Of a stretch of 64,000 nucleotides of DNA, positions 51,171 through 62,240 are shown piece after piece. The DNA comes from Chinchilla lanigera (lineage: Eukaryota; Chordata; Mammalia; Rodentia; Chinchillidae), in contig NW_004955480.1 of the NCBI RefSeq assembly GCF_000276665.1, forward strand, positions 10,138,028 through 10,202,027. The letters run 5' to 3'. Position numbers and translations under genes: made by a program. The notes below the pieces were generated by a model that did no database searches, was not told the DNA's origin, and worked only from the letters and a program-made list of their open reading frames with translations. The stretch's first letter is position 1; the number at the start of each line of letters is the position of its first letter.

Positions 51171-53266
51171 GGTTTTTTTGTTATTTCTTTTTTTTTTTGT
51201 CTCAATGTAAGGTGGATATTTCTGTCATTTTACATGGTTTCTTACTGAGATTTTATATATAAATTATAAAATGTTTCCCTAAAACTTGAGTGGTAAGAAT
51301 TCTTTTCCTGTGTAAACTGTTTCTTTTCTGCAAGCCATTGATGTTCCTTTTCCACATGCAGACATACATCAGTTACGGCGTCTGTCTTAGTAGAATTAAT
51401 TTCCAATCTAGAAGGGACCTTAGGACTAAGAGCACAAGAGTTTTTTATTTTTAGCTATATGGGTGAATTTTAACCGAAGCTCAAAAAGCTGGCTCTGTTT
51501 CTTAAAATCAGACAAGGCTGGAAGGCAGACTGGGTCCCAGCGCCCGCCCGTTTCTTTGCGTGAGGGTTTGCATTCACGCCTAAGAGGAGACGCTCGGTGT
51601 GAAACCCGCGCCCGCTGACTGATGGGTGCTGCCTGCGGCTGTGGCCTTGCGGGGCCGAGGAGCCGGCGTGTGAGGCAGTGTGATCTCCTGATAAGTCAGA
51701 GCTGAACGTAGGACTGCACAAAGGACTTTCCGGTTGGGACCTTGGCAGGGACGCTTAGTGGCTTTCAGTGGCTCGGAAGCCCAAGTAGAAGGGGCTGCCA
51801 TCGCTGGGGGACGTTGGAAGGAAGTGGGAGCAGTTCGTGGCCACACTGCTGACTCGATACCACTGGTGTTTAGTAGGGAAGGAGGTGGCTGCACACCATC
51901 CTGGACGTCTGGCCCCAATGCACTGGCCTCGCCCATGCTAACCCACGGGGAAACACCTGGGCCGTCCCCAATGGATCATTTCCGGGCCCCCCTGCTGTCC
52001 CCATCGCAGCTCAGGTGAGACTCTGAAGGCAGCAGAGACCCGGAACAGGGCTCACAGTGGCTGCTCCTCTTCCCTGCTGGCAACCTCCGCACCCCTTCCT
52101 CTTGTACCTGGGCCTCTTGGTTGCCATCCCTCAATGCCGCTCCCTGGACTTCTCAAATACTAGAACCTGAGGCTCAGCAGAGCCGCTCCAACTGGGGGTG
52201 CCCACGGGTAGCACTCCTCTTCCCAGGGCAACCTCACGGGCGGTGGCAAGGTGGAGACAGCTCTTAGCCCCAGGCCAGAGGGTTCTTTCTACTGCCCCGC
52301 CCCTGGCTTCCCTCCAGACACCCTGCAGCCCACAGAACCCAACTGATTGGACACCAGGGAGAGAAGGCTCAGACTGGGAGAAATGCCGGGAAAGCTTGCT
52401 TTCTTGTGTTCACCCGTTTTCTGTGTAATCACACTGTGTGCAAGAGCACGGTGCGTTTCCTAAAATCACTGCGTAGCTGTCTTTCTGTTCGGAAATCCAG
52501 AGTGAGGTGTTTTCAGATTACACTGACAGAGTCACTTTCTCAAGGGAAGAAAGCTGGTTCTGTAGCCAGCATTCTTTCAGCTGAAACTGCTCTGCTGGGA
52601 AGGTACACATCTGCTAGGCCTCTAGCTATACTCAGCCTGGGGACCCGAGAACCCAGGTCTCGGGGTGGCAGACAGCGCAGCTACACTGAGATGCCCGTCT
52701 CGTCACAGAATAGCAGCGGGGAGACTTCTGGAGAGGACAGAGGTCTAACTCCTGGCCAGCAAGGTTGGAAGACAGCGTTTTGGAGGCCGAGAGGCAGGAG
52801 AGGAGACAGGAGGCATTTTTGCACCAAGTCAACCTTTGAGTCCTGGAAGAAGCCCGTACAGGTGACGATAACCATGTCAGTCTGTGTTTCATCTTCACAT
52901 TAAATTGTGAGAGAAGTATGGTTAGCTGATTAATCCTAAATTTCCAGAGGTTATTAAAACCTTGCTCCCTTCCCTGGACTCACACATGAAAACGTAGATA
53001 TCCCTGGAAATCCAGGTTGCACAAAGCCTTTGAAACTTAACTGGGTTTCCCAACAGCCCCTGTGGAAGATCGCGCAGCTCCTGGGTTACAGCAAGGGCAG
53101 TGCAAGGCGGGTGCACAAGCGGGCTGGGACTGGAACCAACGGCCCCGTTTGTCTGAAGCTTTCTTTCACTTTAGTCTCACTGGCCCCTACAGGGGACTGA
53201 GGAAAGCTGCGAGGTTCCCTCCCATTCTCTTAATGACATGAAGCCTACTTGACTTTCTTTAAAGCA

Positions 53267-53269
<3 letters not shown>

Positions 53270-53307
<38 letters not shown>
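53270..53307 (+). repeat. (CA)n microsatellite
   Basis: About 19 uninterrupted CA dinucleotides. Likely polymorphic in length. Confidence 0.97.
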
Positions 53308-53309
<2 letters not shown>

Positions 53310-54860
53310 CAAGGTTTCTAAGTAATAATACTTCATTACACAAATAATGTCTGCATTGTGGGAAACTAGAATTAGCGATAAGCAAAAGGAGGGGGAAAAT
53401 CACCTATCCTCAAAGTGAGAAAGTGTCACCCATCCCTGGGGTATGATTCTTCCAGACTTCTTCCTGTTTATATCAACTCAAAACCTCACGCAGTGCCGTT
53501 ACCAACATAGCAGGGGCTGTTGCCTATAAAATGCACCATCCCTTCACTGCCTAGAAAAACCCATGACACAAAAGCTTACACGGTCTTGAAGAGAAGCATG
53601 AGTTGATCATATCAGCGGCTTGCCTTTAAGTTTCCTCTCAATGCTGAGAGTTTTGATTTCTGCACCCTTGGCCGTGTGACTTGCTGTGTCCCAGGTTCTC
53701 CCTTGTATGTTTCTCAGCATCGCTTCCTTGAGGGTGTCTTCCTTCCACGGGTCTCAGCACTTTGTTGCTTTACAAGAAAAGAAGGAATAAAGATCTTAAG
53801 ACAAAAACCGGGAATCACACTTCCTGAACACTGAACGTATGATTCTGTAACATTATTCTGCGTGTCTCAGTGCACAGAAACTTGTCATTCGCTTGTCTTG
53901 ATGCCAAGTCACAGTCCCCTCTTAAAACATTTGAATTGGTGCTCAGAATCAAAGTGTAAAACAGGCGGTACATGTATTGTGAAGGGACGACAGTAAGAAG
54001 AGTTAGAGCAGATTCTCACATGCCTTTGTAAACTGCGTGATGACTACTACTCAGCAATTTTGAGATGACAATCAAGCGACAGTTATTTCAGAAGTGTTAA
54101 AATGTGGAAAAAAGAGTCACCTTTGAATTAATGAACTCTACAAGTAGCTTTTTTACCATATCTACATTTTGTACCATTTTTAATACATTACGTAACTTTA
54201 TAAAATGGTCAAAAGGATAACTGTTAAAAATAGACGTACATGATAAAAAGGTTTGTTTTCTAAAATCCCATGCCAGTTAAGACATATAATACCAGCACCT
54301 TAGAAGCTTCTGGCTTGCCTGTTCTTCACCCCAGTCTTACTACTTTTCTACTCCCCAAGCTACTAGCATTCAACATACAGGTTTATAATTTTCTTGCTGT
54401 TTGTCAGTTGCTTTACATACGTATGCATCTCTAAACAACATTTTAAATTTTGAATATTGTGTTTTATGCAAATCAAGTTATACTTTATGAATTATTTAAA
54501 GATTTGCTGTTTTCTACAAAACGTTTTGAAATTAGTCTATGCCAATTGTATGTAGCTACATTAGGTCATTTTCACTCCTGCATAGTATTTCATATATATC
54601 ACATATCCTAAGTCGCTCACTGCCTTTAGTTCATTCCCAGTTTAGACAATACTTTTATGAACATTTTTTAAAGTTCCTTTAGGATAAATCTTCCTAAACA
54701 TATTGCTATCAGGGTTTACCTATGATGTGATATTTGGAGACGGTACCTTGAGGTAAAACGACAAGGCTGGTTTTTCTCCCAGGAGGTCATAAGATTGCTA
54801 ACCAGAGGACCAAGCTCCCTAGACACTTTCTTTTTTCCCCTCTCAAGAAAAGTCATACCT

Positions 54861-55012
54861 GAGCCGGGCGTGGTGGCGCATGCCTGTAGCACTTGGTAGG
54901 CTGAGGCAGGAGGGTCATCGTCATGAGTTCAAGACCAGCATGAGCTACAAAATGAGCTCAAGTCCAGCCTGAACTGCATAGTGAGACCCTGCCTCAAAAA
55001 GACCAAAAAAAA
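54861..55012 (+). mobile_element. Young B1 SINE with target-site duplication
   Basis: GAGCCGGGCGTGGTGGCGCA at the 5' end, internal duplication (two AGTTCAAGACCAGC / CAAGTCCAGCCTGAAC blocks), GTGAGACCCTGCCTCAAAAA and a poly(A) tail. AAAAGTCATACCT is found at 54848-54860 and again at 55013-55025. The polymerase III A- and B-box regions look intact. Confidence 0.92.
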
Positions 55013-55269
55013 AAAAAGTCATACCTTTTTATTGTAGCAAATTGATAAATATAAATTACATATTAAATTGCATCCTGATATATTAACTATTTGGTGCTTT
55101 GATATGTGATACATTGTGAAATGACAAGTCATGCTAATTAACACAGTCATTCCCAGGGGATTGGGAACGATCAAGATAGGACTTATGTATGTGCCATTCC
55201 CCAAAACAAATGTAACTACTACATATTACAAATATAAACCAATTGCTTTTGGTTTTGGTTTTGTTTCTA

Positions 55270-55395
55270 AACAGGGTCTGTGTAATTCAGGCTGGCCTGA
55301 ACTCACTGTGTAGCCAAAACTGGCCTCAAAGTTGTGACAATCTTCCTGTCTCAGTCTCCAAAGTGCTGGGAATACAGGCATGTGCCACCACAAAC
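55270..55395 (-). mobile_element. B1 SINE
   Basis: Plus-strand reading AACAGGGTCTGTGTAATTCA, GGCTGGCCTGAACTCACTGT, GTGCTGGGAATACAGGCATG, GCCACCACAAACACC. Some loss in the first part. Confidence 0.85.
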
Positions 55396-56826
55396 ACCTA
55401 ACCAATTTTTTAAAAAAAGTTTTTTGACATTTACTAATACAGGACTTGTTGATTTTTGCCTATCAAGTGGATACAAAATATTTCACTGCACCCTCATACA
55501 AAAACTTGAGCATCTTCTCATATATTTGTTTCCCAAACTTATTTCCTCTTCTGTGAAATGGCTAGTCATGTCTTTTGCTCGTTTTCCCACTTAGTTCTTT
55601 ATAGCACTCAATTCTAGCCAGCCCAGCACCCAAAAGAATCTCAGCCAAACTCTCCCAAGCTCTGCTAGATTTTAAGAGATGGTCTAAGGCCAGAAGGCGT
55701 CTCTCAGAAATCAGCCCTTACTTTGTTTCTGAATCCCTGTCCAGTCTGGACTGGCTACCACCTCGTGCTGGAATCTCCTCCAAGAGCTGTCCTGGGAATG
55801 CCTTTCACTTTATTTTCCTCCTCTCTGAGGTCACCTGAAGCCTGCAGGCACATCTCCCTCGTGTTTCTTTCTCCCATCTTTGATAAAGTACCAGTAGCAT
55901 TTGGAGAATAACTCAGAGGATCACTTGTCCAACCAGACTCATGAATCAGAGCTTAGCCAGTCCCGAGCTCCACTGCAGATTTCCGTGGTGGAGATAATTC
56001 CGAGGCACAGGAGAAGCAGAGAACAGCCAAGCCCCTTCCCGGCCTTTCTCATCCACACACATACGCTGCCCCGTTAACATCTGAGGTGTCGGAGGAAGGC
56101 TGCAGCCCCATTGCTTGCACAGAAAGAAGCCACTTCTGCGCTGTCCTCCAGGGAGCCGCGCTCCAGGAAGAAGTAGATCCTAAAGGTGTTTGTATTTGTT
56201 TTGCTGTTGCCATGAACGACCCTGGAGATTCCAGGTACATCCTCCTAATAACCCCCTGCAGCTGTTAGCTGTCCACTGGCAAACACTGGCTTTCTCAGAG
56301 GCCTGTGGTTAGCAAGGGGACAAGAATGAGTTGTTACCGGTCCCTTTTCTATCCCCAGTCACCTTTCCAATCATCAGACAGTAGCCCCCATTCTAACCAT
56401 ATTCTTCCCACCACATTATAGATCAATATCTGCACATTAGTTCAGTCCTGGTCCAATTATGTCTTAGAAACCCTACTAGTTATTGCAGCAAATAATTTAA
56501 TATTGGATTTTAGCATAAACAACTATCAGAGAACTAAAAAGCAAGTAACACCAATGTGATGCAGAATAACTTCAGGAAGCAGTCATCACCACTTCTGGGC
56601 TCAGGGGAGAAAATGGAAATTGCTAGATCGCTTCCAAGAGAAGCCCTGCAGAGCTGGGAGAGGGCACCTGCCCTGGTGGTGCTCCTACCTCTGAGTCAGG
56701 ACGATGAGGCTCCTACGAGATCAGGGGGAAAATGGTGACTGTAGCCAACTGCAGCGGTGATGCAGAAGAGTGACCAAACAAGAGGTCAGACCCTGTTTCC
56801 ACCTCAGCCTTCTAGACTCTACTCCC

Positions 56827-57368
56827 TGTGATGGTGAATTTCAGGGGTTAACCTGAGTGGACTAGGGAAGATCTCAAAAGTGTAGAGCACTGTTTTCAGG
56901 GGTGTCTGTGAGAGTACGTCTTAGGCGATTAGTGTGTGAATCTGAGACCACTTGGCGAGGAACATTCACCCTTAGAGTGGGTGGGCAGTGTCCAGTCAGG
57001 GTGGGGCATGTGAGAGAGAACCAAGTAGCATCTATCTTCAGAGCTGAGATGCACGTTCTCTTCTGTCCTTGGCTCTCTGGTCTGTAGACTCCAGATTTAC
57101 ACCAGAGGCACCTGGGGGTTCCCAGCTGTTTGGCCTCAAACAGAAAGGTACATCGCCCACTTCTGGGCTGTAAGGCCTTTCGAGTGGACTAGGTCCTGCT
57201 ACCAGGGTAGTGAGCAGGTGGCCTGTTGTGGGACTTCTCAGCTGCCATAATCACCTGAGCCAATTCCCAAGTAATTCCCCTGTTACATATTTTTATCTAG
57301 ATCCTATATCCTTTATATATGCGTATATTTAATATGAATTTTGTCTCTGGAAATCCCTGACCAATAGA
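56827..57368 (+). mobile_element. ERVL-type LTR (MLT2-like)
   Basis: Starts TGTGATGGTGAATTTCAGGG and includes CCCTTAGAGTGGGTGGGCAG, CACCTGAGCCAATTCCCAAG, a TATATA-rich stretch and the end CTCTGGAAATCCCTGACCAA, in the same order as an MLT2 LTR consensus as I remember it. Old ERVL LTR; no gene inside. Confidence 0.72.
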
Positions 57369-59036
57369 GAGTTGGGCATCAGGAGTGGTTCTAGTGGAAC
57401 TGAATTTTAAGGATAAATTCCTTATTTAGGGTTTCTGGTATTAGGATTACACCTAAAAATGCTGAAGAGTCTACTTCTAACATTATAGAGAGCACTGACA
57501 TTCTGTAGCATGAACTTTTCATAGCTACCTACATAAATTAAAAAAACAGATTCGCCAAAATAATGTCATTTACTTGAAAAAAATTGCAACAAGGATGGAT
57601 ATCAGAACCTTATAATCAGAGTATGCCACAGTAAACTGAGTGCATTCAAGGAGGCTGAAATAAGGGGAAGGTTATAAAGACAAAAGCAAGGAAGGTCAGA
57701 TATTTTAAAATGATAATCACTGGCCGCAGTGGTTAATAACAAGAAGGTTATCAGCCTGAGGTTGAACAGAGAATTGCTGGGAAGATGTCCTTGTAAAAGA
57801 CTTTTTGTCAAACATCTCACTACCTTTCTGTAAAACTATAGTCTAGTAGAGTCTTTTGTGGTGGTAACTCTCAGGGAATCATGGATGATAAGCATTCCTT
57901 CATAACCTGACTTTATTCAGCTTTTCTCTCAGTAGAGTTGACACAATTGACTCCATTTTGATAGGAAAAATTTCCATGTTCCATGATAGGAAAAAATGCC
58001 ATGATAGGAAAAATTTCACACAGAATTATGCAAACTAAATATATTTGATACTCCTAATTCACCACTGATGAGACACAGAGAATGTGATAACTCTATGCAT
58101 GATATTTTGGAACACTTGTGGGAAAACAAGGACTAGAAAGATATTGGTTGGTTGCTCCTACCATCATCACAAAGCAATGAAAGAAAAAGATGAGCTCAGG
58201 GATATGATTTTTTAGGTCCAAAGTGTACCAGAATTTTCTCTTCTGTAGCCAAAGTGCTGAAAGTCAGATACATGCCCATCATGTGACTGGCTATATTACA
58301 ACAAAGGTTGAATTCTCAGTATCTACTGGTACAGTGAGGGAGGTCCTACATTCTGATGAGTTTTGTTTGCAAACTGACCTCTCCACCCCGCTTCCCAGAG
58401 GTGGATGCAACCTCTCCCACAGTGGCCCTGGCTTTTCCACCTGCTGAGAAGATTAGCTCTGCATTGCCTGAGGAAATAATAATGGCGTCCAGAGCTCAAG
58501 TATGGTATGCTATGGCAATGGAACAGTTTTCCATCATCTTTTGTGAGATATAATGTTTATTAAGGTTAACAGGCACTAACACAGAACCACTGGGTTAATT
58601 GCAACTTACCAGTGTCCACGGGAAGCTTACAGGGTCCAGCTGCACTTCCTAGCAGAGGTCTATAGGAGAGGTGAACCAATGAACAACTTCAGCTGGCAAA
58701 ATCCATGAAAGACATACCAGTTAACAGGGAGTTGAGCCATTTGTGTCCCTGAATTGGGTTGTAGTTTCCCAATGACCTTAATCACAGGGCATGGTAATAC
58801 TAAGAGAGGTTCAGATCAATCAACCAGCCAGTATAGTAACTCATTTTTTAACCTGTTGATTCAGAACCATGAGGAGCTCAAAGACACCAGGTGGCAGTCT
58901 TAACTTCCAGTTCTATGGAAACTGTATGTTCTGGTGAAATGTAGAAAGCAGGATCAATTTGGAGTTAGACATGAAAGCTTAATAATCAATACAAGCCACG
59001 TTCTGATTCCTGACATCCATCTTACCCCTCATTAGA
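57369..59036. other. Sequence between two ERVL-type LTRs, possibly a degraded ERVL interior
   Basis: 1.7 kb lying between a MLT2-like LTR and another LTR in the same orientation. It has no long open frame. A small GATAGGAAAAA motif occurs three times at 57960-58016. It could be decayed ERVL interior, but I recognise no retroviral protein motif in it. Confidence 0.35.
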
Positions 59037-59356
59037 TGTGATGGTTAAGTTTAATTTTGTCAATTTGATGGACTTGGAAGCCACCAGTGTATTAAAAAGC
59101 ACATTTCCTGGTATATCTTGGTGGGTCACAGAGGAGCAGTCTTGGGTACTAAATATGGTCCTTGGCCCTTCCTCTCTGATTCCTGGCCACAATGAGGTAA
59201 GCAGTTTTCCTCTGTCAAGCTCCTCTGCCATGAAGTTTCTACTTTGGAGCCAGCCAATCACGGATTGAATGCCCCGAAATCATGAGACAAATTAAAACAC
59301 TCTGGCAAATTGTGGGTGTTTATCATTGTGTCCAAGCAATAAAACACTGACTAGCA
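59037..59356 (+). mobile_element. Solo ERVL-like LTR (probable)
   Basis: TGTGATGGTTAAGTTTAATT at the start, a central segment with CCTGGCCACAATGAGGTAAG and GAGCCAGCCAATCACGG, and an end CAATAAAACACTGACTAGCA including an AATAAA signal. TG...CA termini fit an LTR; no clear target-site duplication found. The MaLR begins 34 bp later. Confidence 0.5.
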
Positions 59357-59390
59357 CTACTGTTAAACGTCAATGTAACAAGAACGACCT

Positions 59391-59767
59391 TGTTACACTT
59401 TGCATCTGGATGTCCCCCCAAAGCCTCATGCAGTCCTGAGGTGGGCTTCTAGAGTTTATGACTGATTCATGGTCCAATGTTGGGATTATGGGGGTGAGGC
59501 TACACCTGCCCTGGGGCAGGTAGTTTTCAAATAGTACAAGGAAGGGAAAGATGCTTGTTCTCTGCCACTCCTTTTTGTTTTTCTCTTGTTGCTTTTGCTG
59601 TTTTCCTGCAGCAGTAAACTGTTGCCCTCTGCCATGTGCCACCCTGCCTTGGAGCCAGTTGATTATGAACTGAAACCTCCACACACTGTGAGCTGAATAA
59701 ACCTTTCCTTCCTTAATTTTGGGCACTGGGTTTTTGTCTCAGCAAAGAGAGAAAATTAACCAAGACA
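59391..59767 (+). repeat. MaLR 5' LTR
   Basis: 377 bp. It starts TGTTACACTTTGCATCTGGA, contains CTGCCATGTGCCACCCTGCC and AATAAACC, and ends CCAAGACA. Aligns along its length with the 3' LTR. Confidence 0.9.
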
Positions 59768-61265
59768 GAATTTGGTACCAGGAATGGGGTTGTTGCTGTG
59801 ACTATATCTGACCATGTGGCTCAAAAGTCTTTGGAAATGGCTTGTGGGAAGTGTTTGTAAAGGTTCAGAGATTTCACCTGAAAGAGAAGTGCTAGAATGC
59901 CTTCAGCTGTTCTGTATGGGAGATTCTGGTCAGAGTTCAGAAGATTAGAAGGCAGATGGAAGTCCAGCCAGTAAAGACCAGGTTTGGGAGGTTTCTTCTG
60001 GAAAGCAGAACTGCATCAGTTGTTGGACTCCAGTTGACCTGTGTTATGGCTTGGCAGAAAGTTTGCCTGCATTTTGCTAGTGTCCAGAGCCTTTGAGATT
60101 GAGATTAAGGTAGACTGATAAATCTGGAAAAAGCAATTTCAAGGCAGTCAAATGTTAGGGCAGTGGTATGGCTACTGTTGGGGACATTTAGCCAGATGTA
60201 TGTTGAGAATCAAGAGCAAAAAGCCCAGCAGGATGATTTAAATTGTTGTGAGTTTTGCCAGAAAAGAAGCTCCAGTAAAGCTGTTGAGTATAAAGATAGA
60301 ACAGAGGAGATCTTGAGGGCTGAGGAGGAACAAGAGAATCAGAAAGATGGCCCAAGGGCATCAAAAGAGGAAGCAAGTCTCCACCCTGTGCACCCTCAAA
60401 ATTGCAAGGATGGAAGACTTCGCTTTGAGAAGAAAGCCACAGAGTGCCATATTCCAGAATGGTGGTGGCAATGGCACTGGGTTCCAGAATGGTGCCAGCA
60501 TATAAAATTTGTTCCTCAGAATTGGATTCATAGTGTCCAGCAATCCAGGCACTCAATCCCCACAGCCAAGGGAGAGGAAAACCTGGCTACTGCTCTAGCT
60601 GGCAACAGACCTTGGCATCATCCACGTAGTGCTGGTTTTAGGTGCATGAAGAATGCAAAAGTTCTGAGGGTAAAAAGGCTTCCACCTTGATTTCAGAAGG
60701 CCTGGGTGCCCACAGGCAGTGCACCCCTAATAGGCCAATGTGTGAAGCTGTGAGTGTGAAGCAAAAGGTGCAGTGGAGACCCCAGGAGTTTGGAAAAGCC
60801 AGGAATGTGGGTCGTCTAAGAAAAGCTGCAATGAGGAGAAAAATGAGCCTAAGAGAGAAGCCATGGGAGCCACAACTACTAGAAGGGCCATAGGCATGGA
60901 GTCATGCAAGCCCTTTGGATCTCACAATGTGCCACAGACTGCTTCAGATGCTGGATGTGGAACTACAGGACTTAATATTTGCCCTGCTGGATTTTGGACT
61001 TGCTTTGGTCCCAATCCTTTGTATTCCCCTGTTTGTAACTTTTGGAATGGTAATGTTTATTTTGTGCCATTGAATGTTAGAAGTGTTTAACTTTTCATGT
61101 GTACAGGGGCTCACAGCTAAGAGTTTGTCCAACATCTCTGAGGAGACAGGACTTGTACTTATCAGCAGTTCTGAAACTGTTAGAATATTGGCAACTCTTA
61201 CAGATGGACTAGAATGTCTTTTGCATAAAAGACGTACATGAGTTTTTGGGGAGCCAGGGGTAGAA

Positions 61266-61642
61266 TGTTATGGTTTGTATCTGGATGTCTCCCCAAAGCC
61301 TCATGCTGTCATAGGGCAGGCTTCTGGAGTTTATGATTGATTTGTGGTCCACTGTTGGAATTATGGGTGTGAGTGCTACACCCATAGCCCTGGAGTGAGT
61401 AGTTGGCACACAGTGTAAGGGAAGAAACAGGTTTGTTCTCTGCTGCTCCTCCTTTTTTTTTGTAGCTTTTGCTGTTTTCCTGCAGCCATGAACAGTTGCC
61501 CTCCACCATGTGCCATCCTGCCTTGGAGCCAACTGATTATGAACTGAAACTTCCACAAACCGTGAGCTAAATAAACCTTTCCTTCCTTAATTTTGGGCAT
61601 CAGGTATTTTGTCTCATCAGTAAAAGAAAAGTAATCAAGACA
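61266..61642 (+). repeat. MaLR 3' LTR
   Basis: 377 bp. It starts TGTTATGGTTTGTATCTGGA, the canonical MaLR LTR start, contains CACCATGTGCCATCCTGCCT and AATAAACC, and ends TCAAGACA. Confidence 0.9.
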
Positions 61643-61721
61643 GACTTATAAGTAGTGGATTTCTAGTAATAAGCTCACCAACCCACTTTGACTATGCAAT
61701 CCAAATAAGTAATCAATTACC

Positions 61722-61722
<1 letters not shown>

Positions 61723-61768
<46 letters not shown>

Positions 61769-61771
61769 GTA
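61723..61771 (+). repeat. (TA)n microsatellite
   Basis: About 20 TA units with a few TG interruptions at the 3' end. Prone to length change and cruciform formation. Confidence 0.95.
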
Positions 61772-62049
61772 TCTCAGATCCTTTATAGATACTTACCCTG
61801 ACACACTGACTAAGGTGGAATTGCTGAGAAGCTTTTTCAAATCTGCAGAAATTGTGTCCTCTTCATTCTCTGCATTTCCTGAAGGATCCACTTCAGTCAG
61901 ATTTAAGGAATGCTTTCCCCATGACCAAAATAGCAGAATCTATTCACTTCCTTTTTTAAAATGGCATCTTATATGGCTTTGAAGCAAAGAGAAGCATTTT
62001 GAGTATATTGTCAATATGCCTTTTAACATAATTTTTGAAGGTTTAAATA

Positions 62050-62240
62050 TTCACCCTTTTTTATTTTAAAGAGAATTTTTTAAAACATTAAAAATGATAC
62101 AGAATTTCAAAACAAGGTGATAAGAAATCAACAATGGTTGTTACATTGCATATTGTTATCTTCTAAGTAGCTGTTCAGTTTACCAGATATAAGCATGCAA
62201 AATTGGTCAAAAAAAATTAGGAAAAACATTGATCCTATTC
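62050..62240 (-). repeat. Dispersed LINE-3'-end-like repeat, copy 5 (inverted)
   Basis: On the minus strand: TTGCATGCTTATATCTGGTA, GAAGATAACAATATGCAATG, CCATTGTTGATTTCTTATCA and a CTTTAAAATAAAAAA end, parallel to the copy at 8913-9115. Confidence 0.68.

Larger units (their letters stand above)
51171..56826. other. Intergenic region downstream of BOD1L1, proximal part
   Basis: No exon or gene that I can support. The section 51500-52850 is GC-richer with a few overlapping open frames up to 165 codons on both strands, none resembling a family. Repeats: (CA)n at 53270-53307, an old L1-like stretch (about 54540-54760), a young B1 (54861-55012) and a minus-strand B1 (55270-55395). Confidence 0.6.
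59391..61642 (+). mobile_element. Complete non-autonomous MaLR (ERVL-MaLR, ORR1/MST-like) retrotransposon
   Basis: 5' LTR 59391-59767 and 3' LTR 61266-61642, each exactly 377 bp, bounded by TG...CA and carrying ATAAACCTTTCC-type poly(A) signals. The interior is 1,498 bp: it starts GAATTTGGTACCAGGAATGG, as expected of MaLR interiors, and ends in a purine-rich tract (GGGGAGCCAGGGGTAGAATG) before the 3' LTR. The flanks GACCT (59386-59390) and GACTT (61643-61647) are a 5-bp target-site duplication with one change. The interior encodes no gag, pol or env; the longest frame (60163-60690) shows no retroviral motif. The two LTRs have diverged visibly, so the insertion is old. Confidence 0.9.

Noticed and set aside
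52406..52903. 165-codon open frame downstream of BOD1L1
   Set aside because: No family resemblance, overlapped by similar-length frames on the other strand, and no splice or promoter context.
60163..60690. 175-codon open frame
   Set aside because: Lies inside the MaLR interior, which is non-coding in this element class; no gag, pol or env motif is visible.
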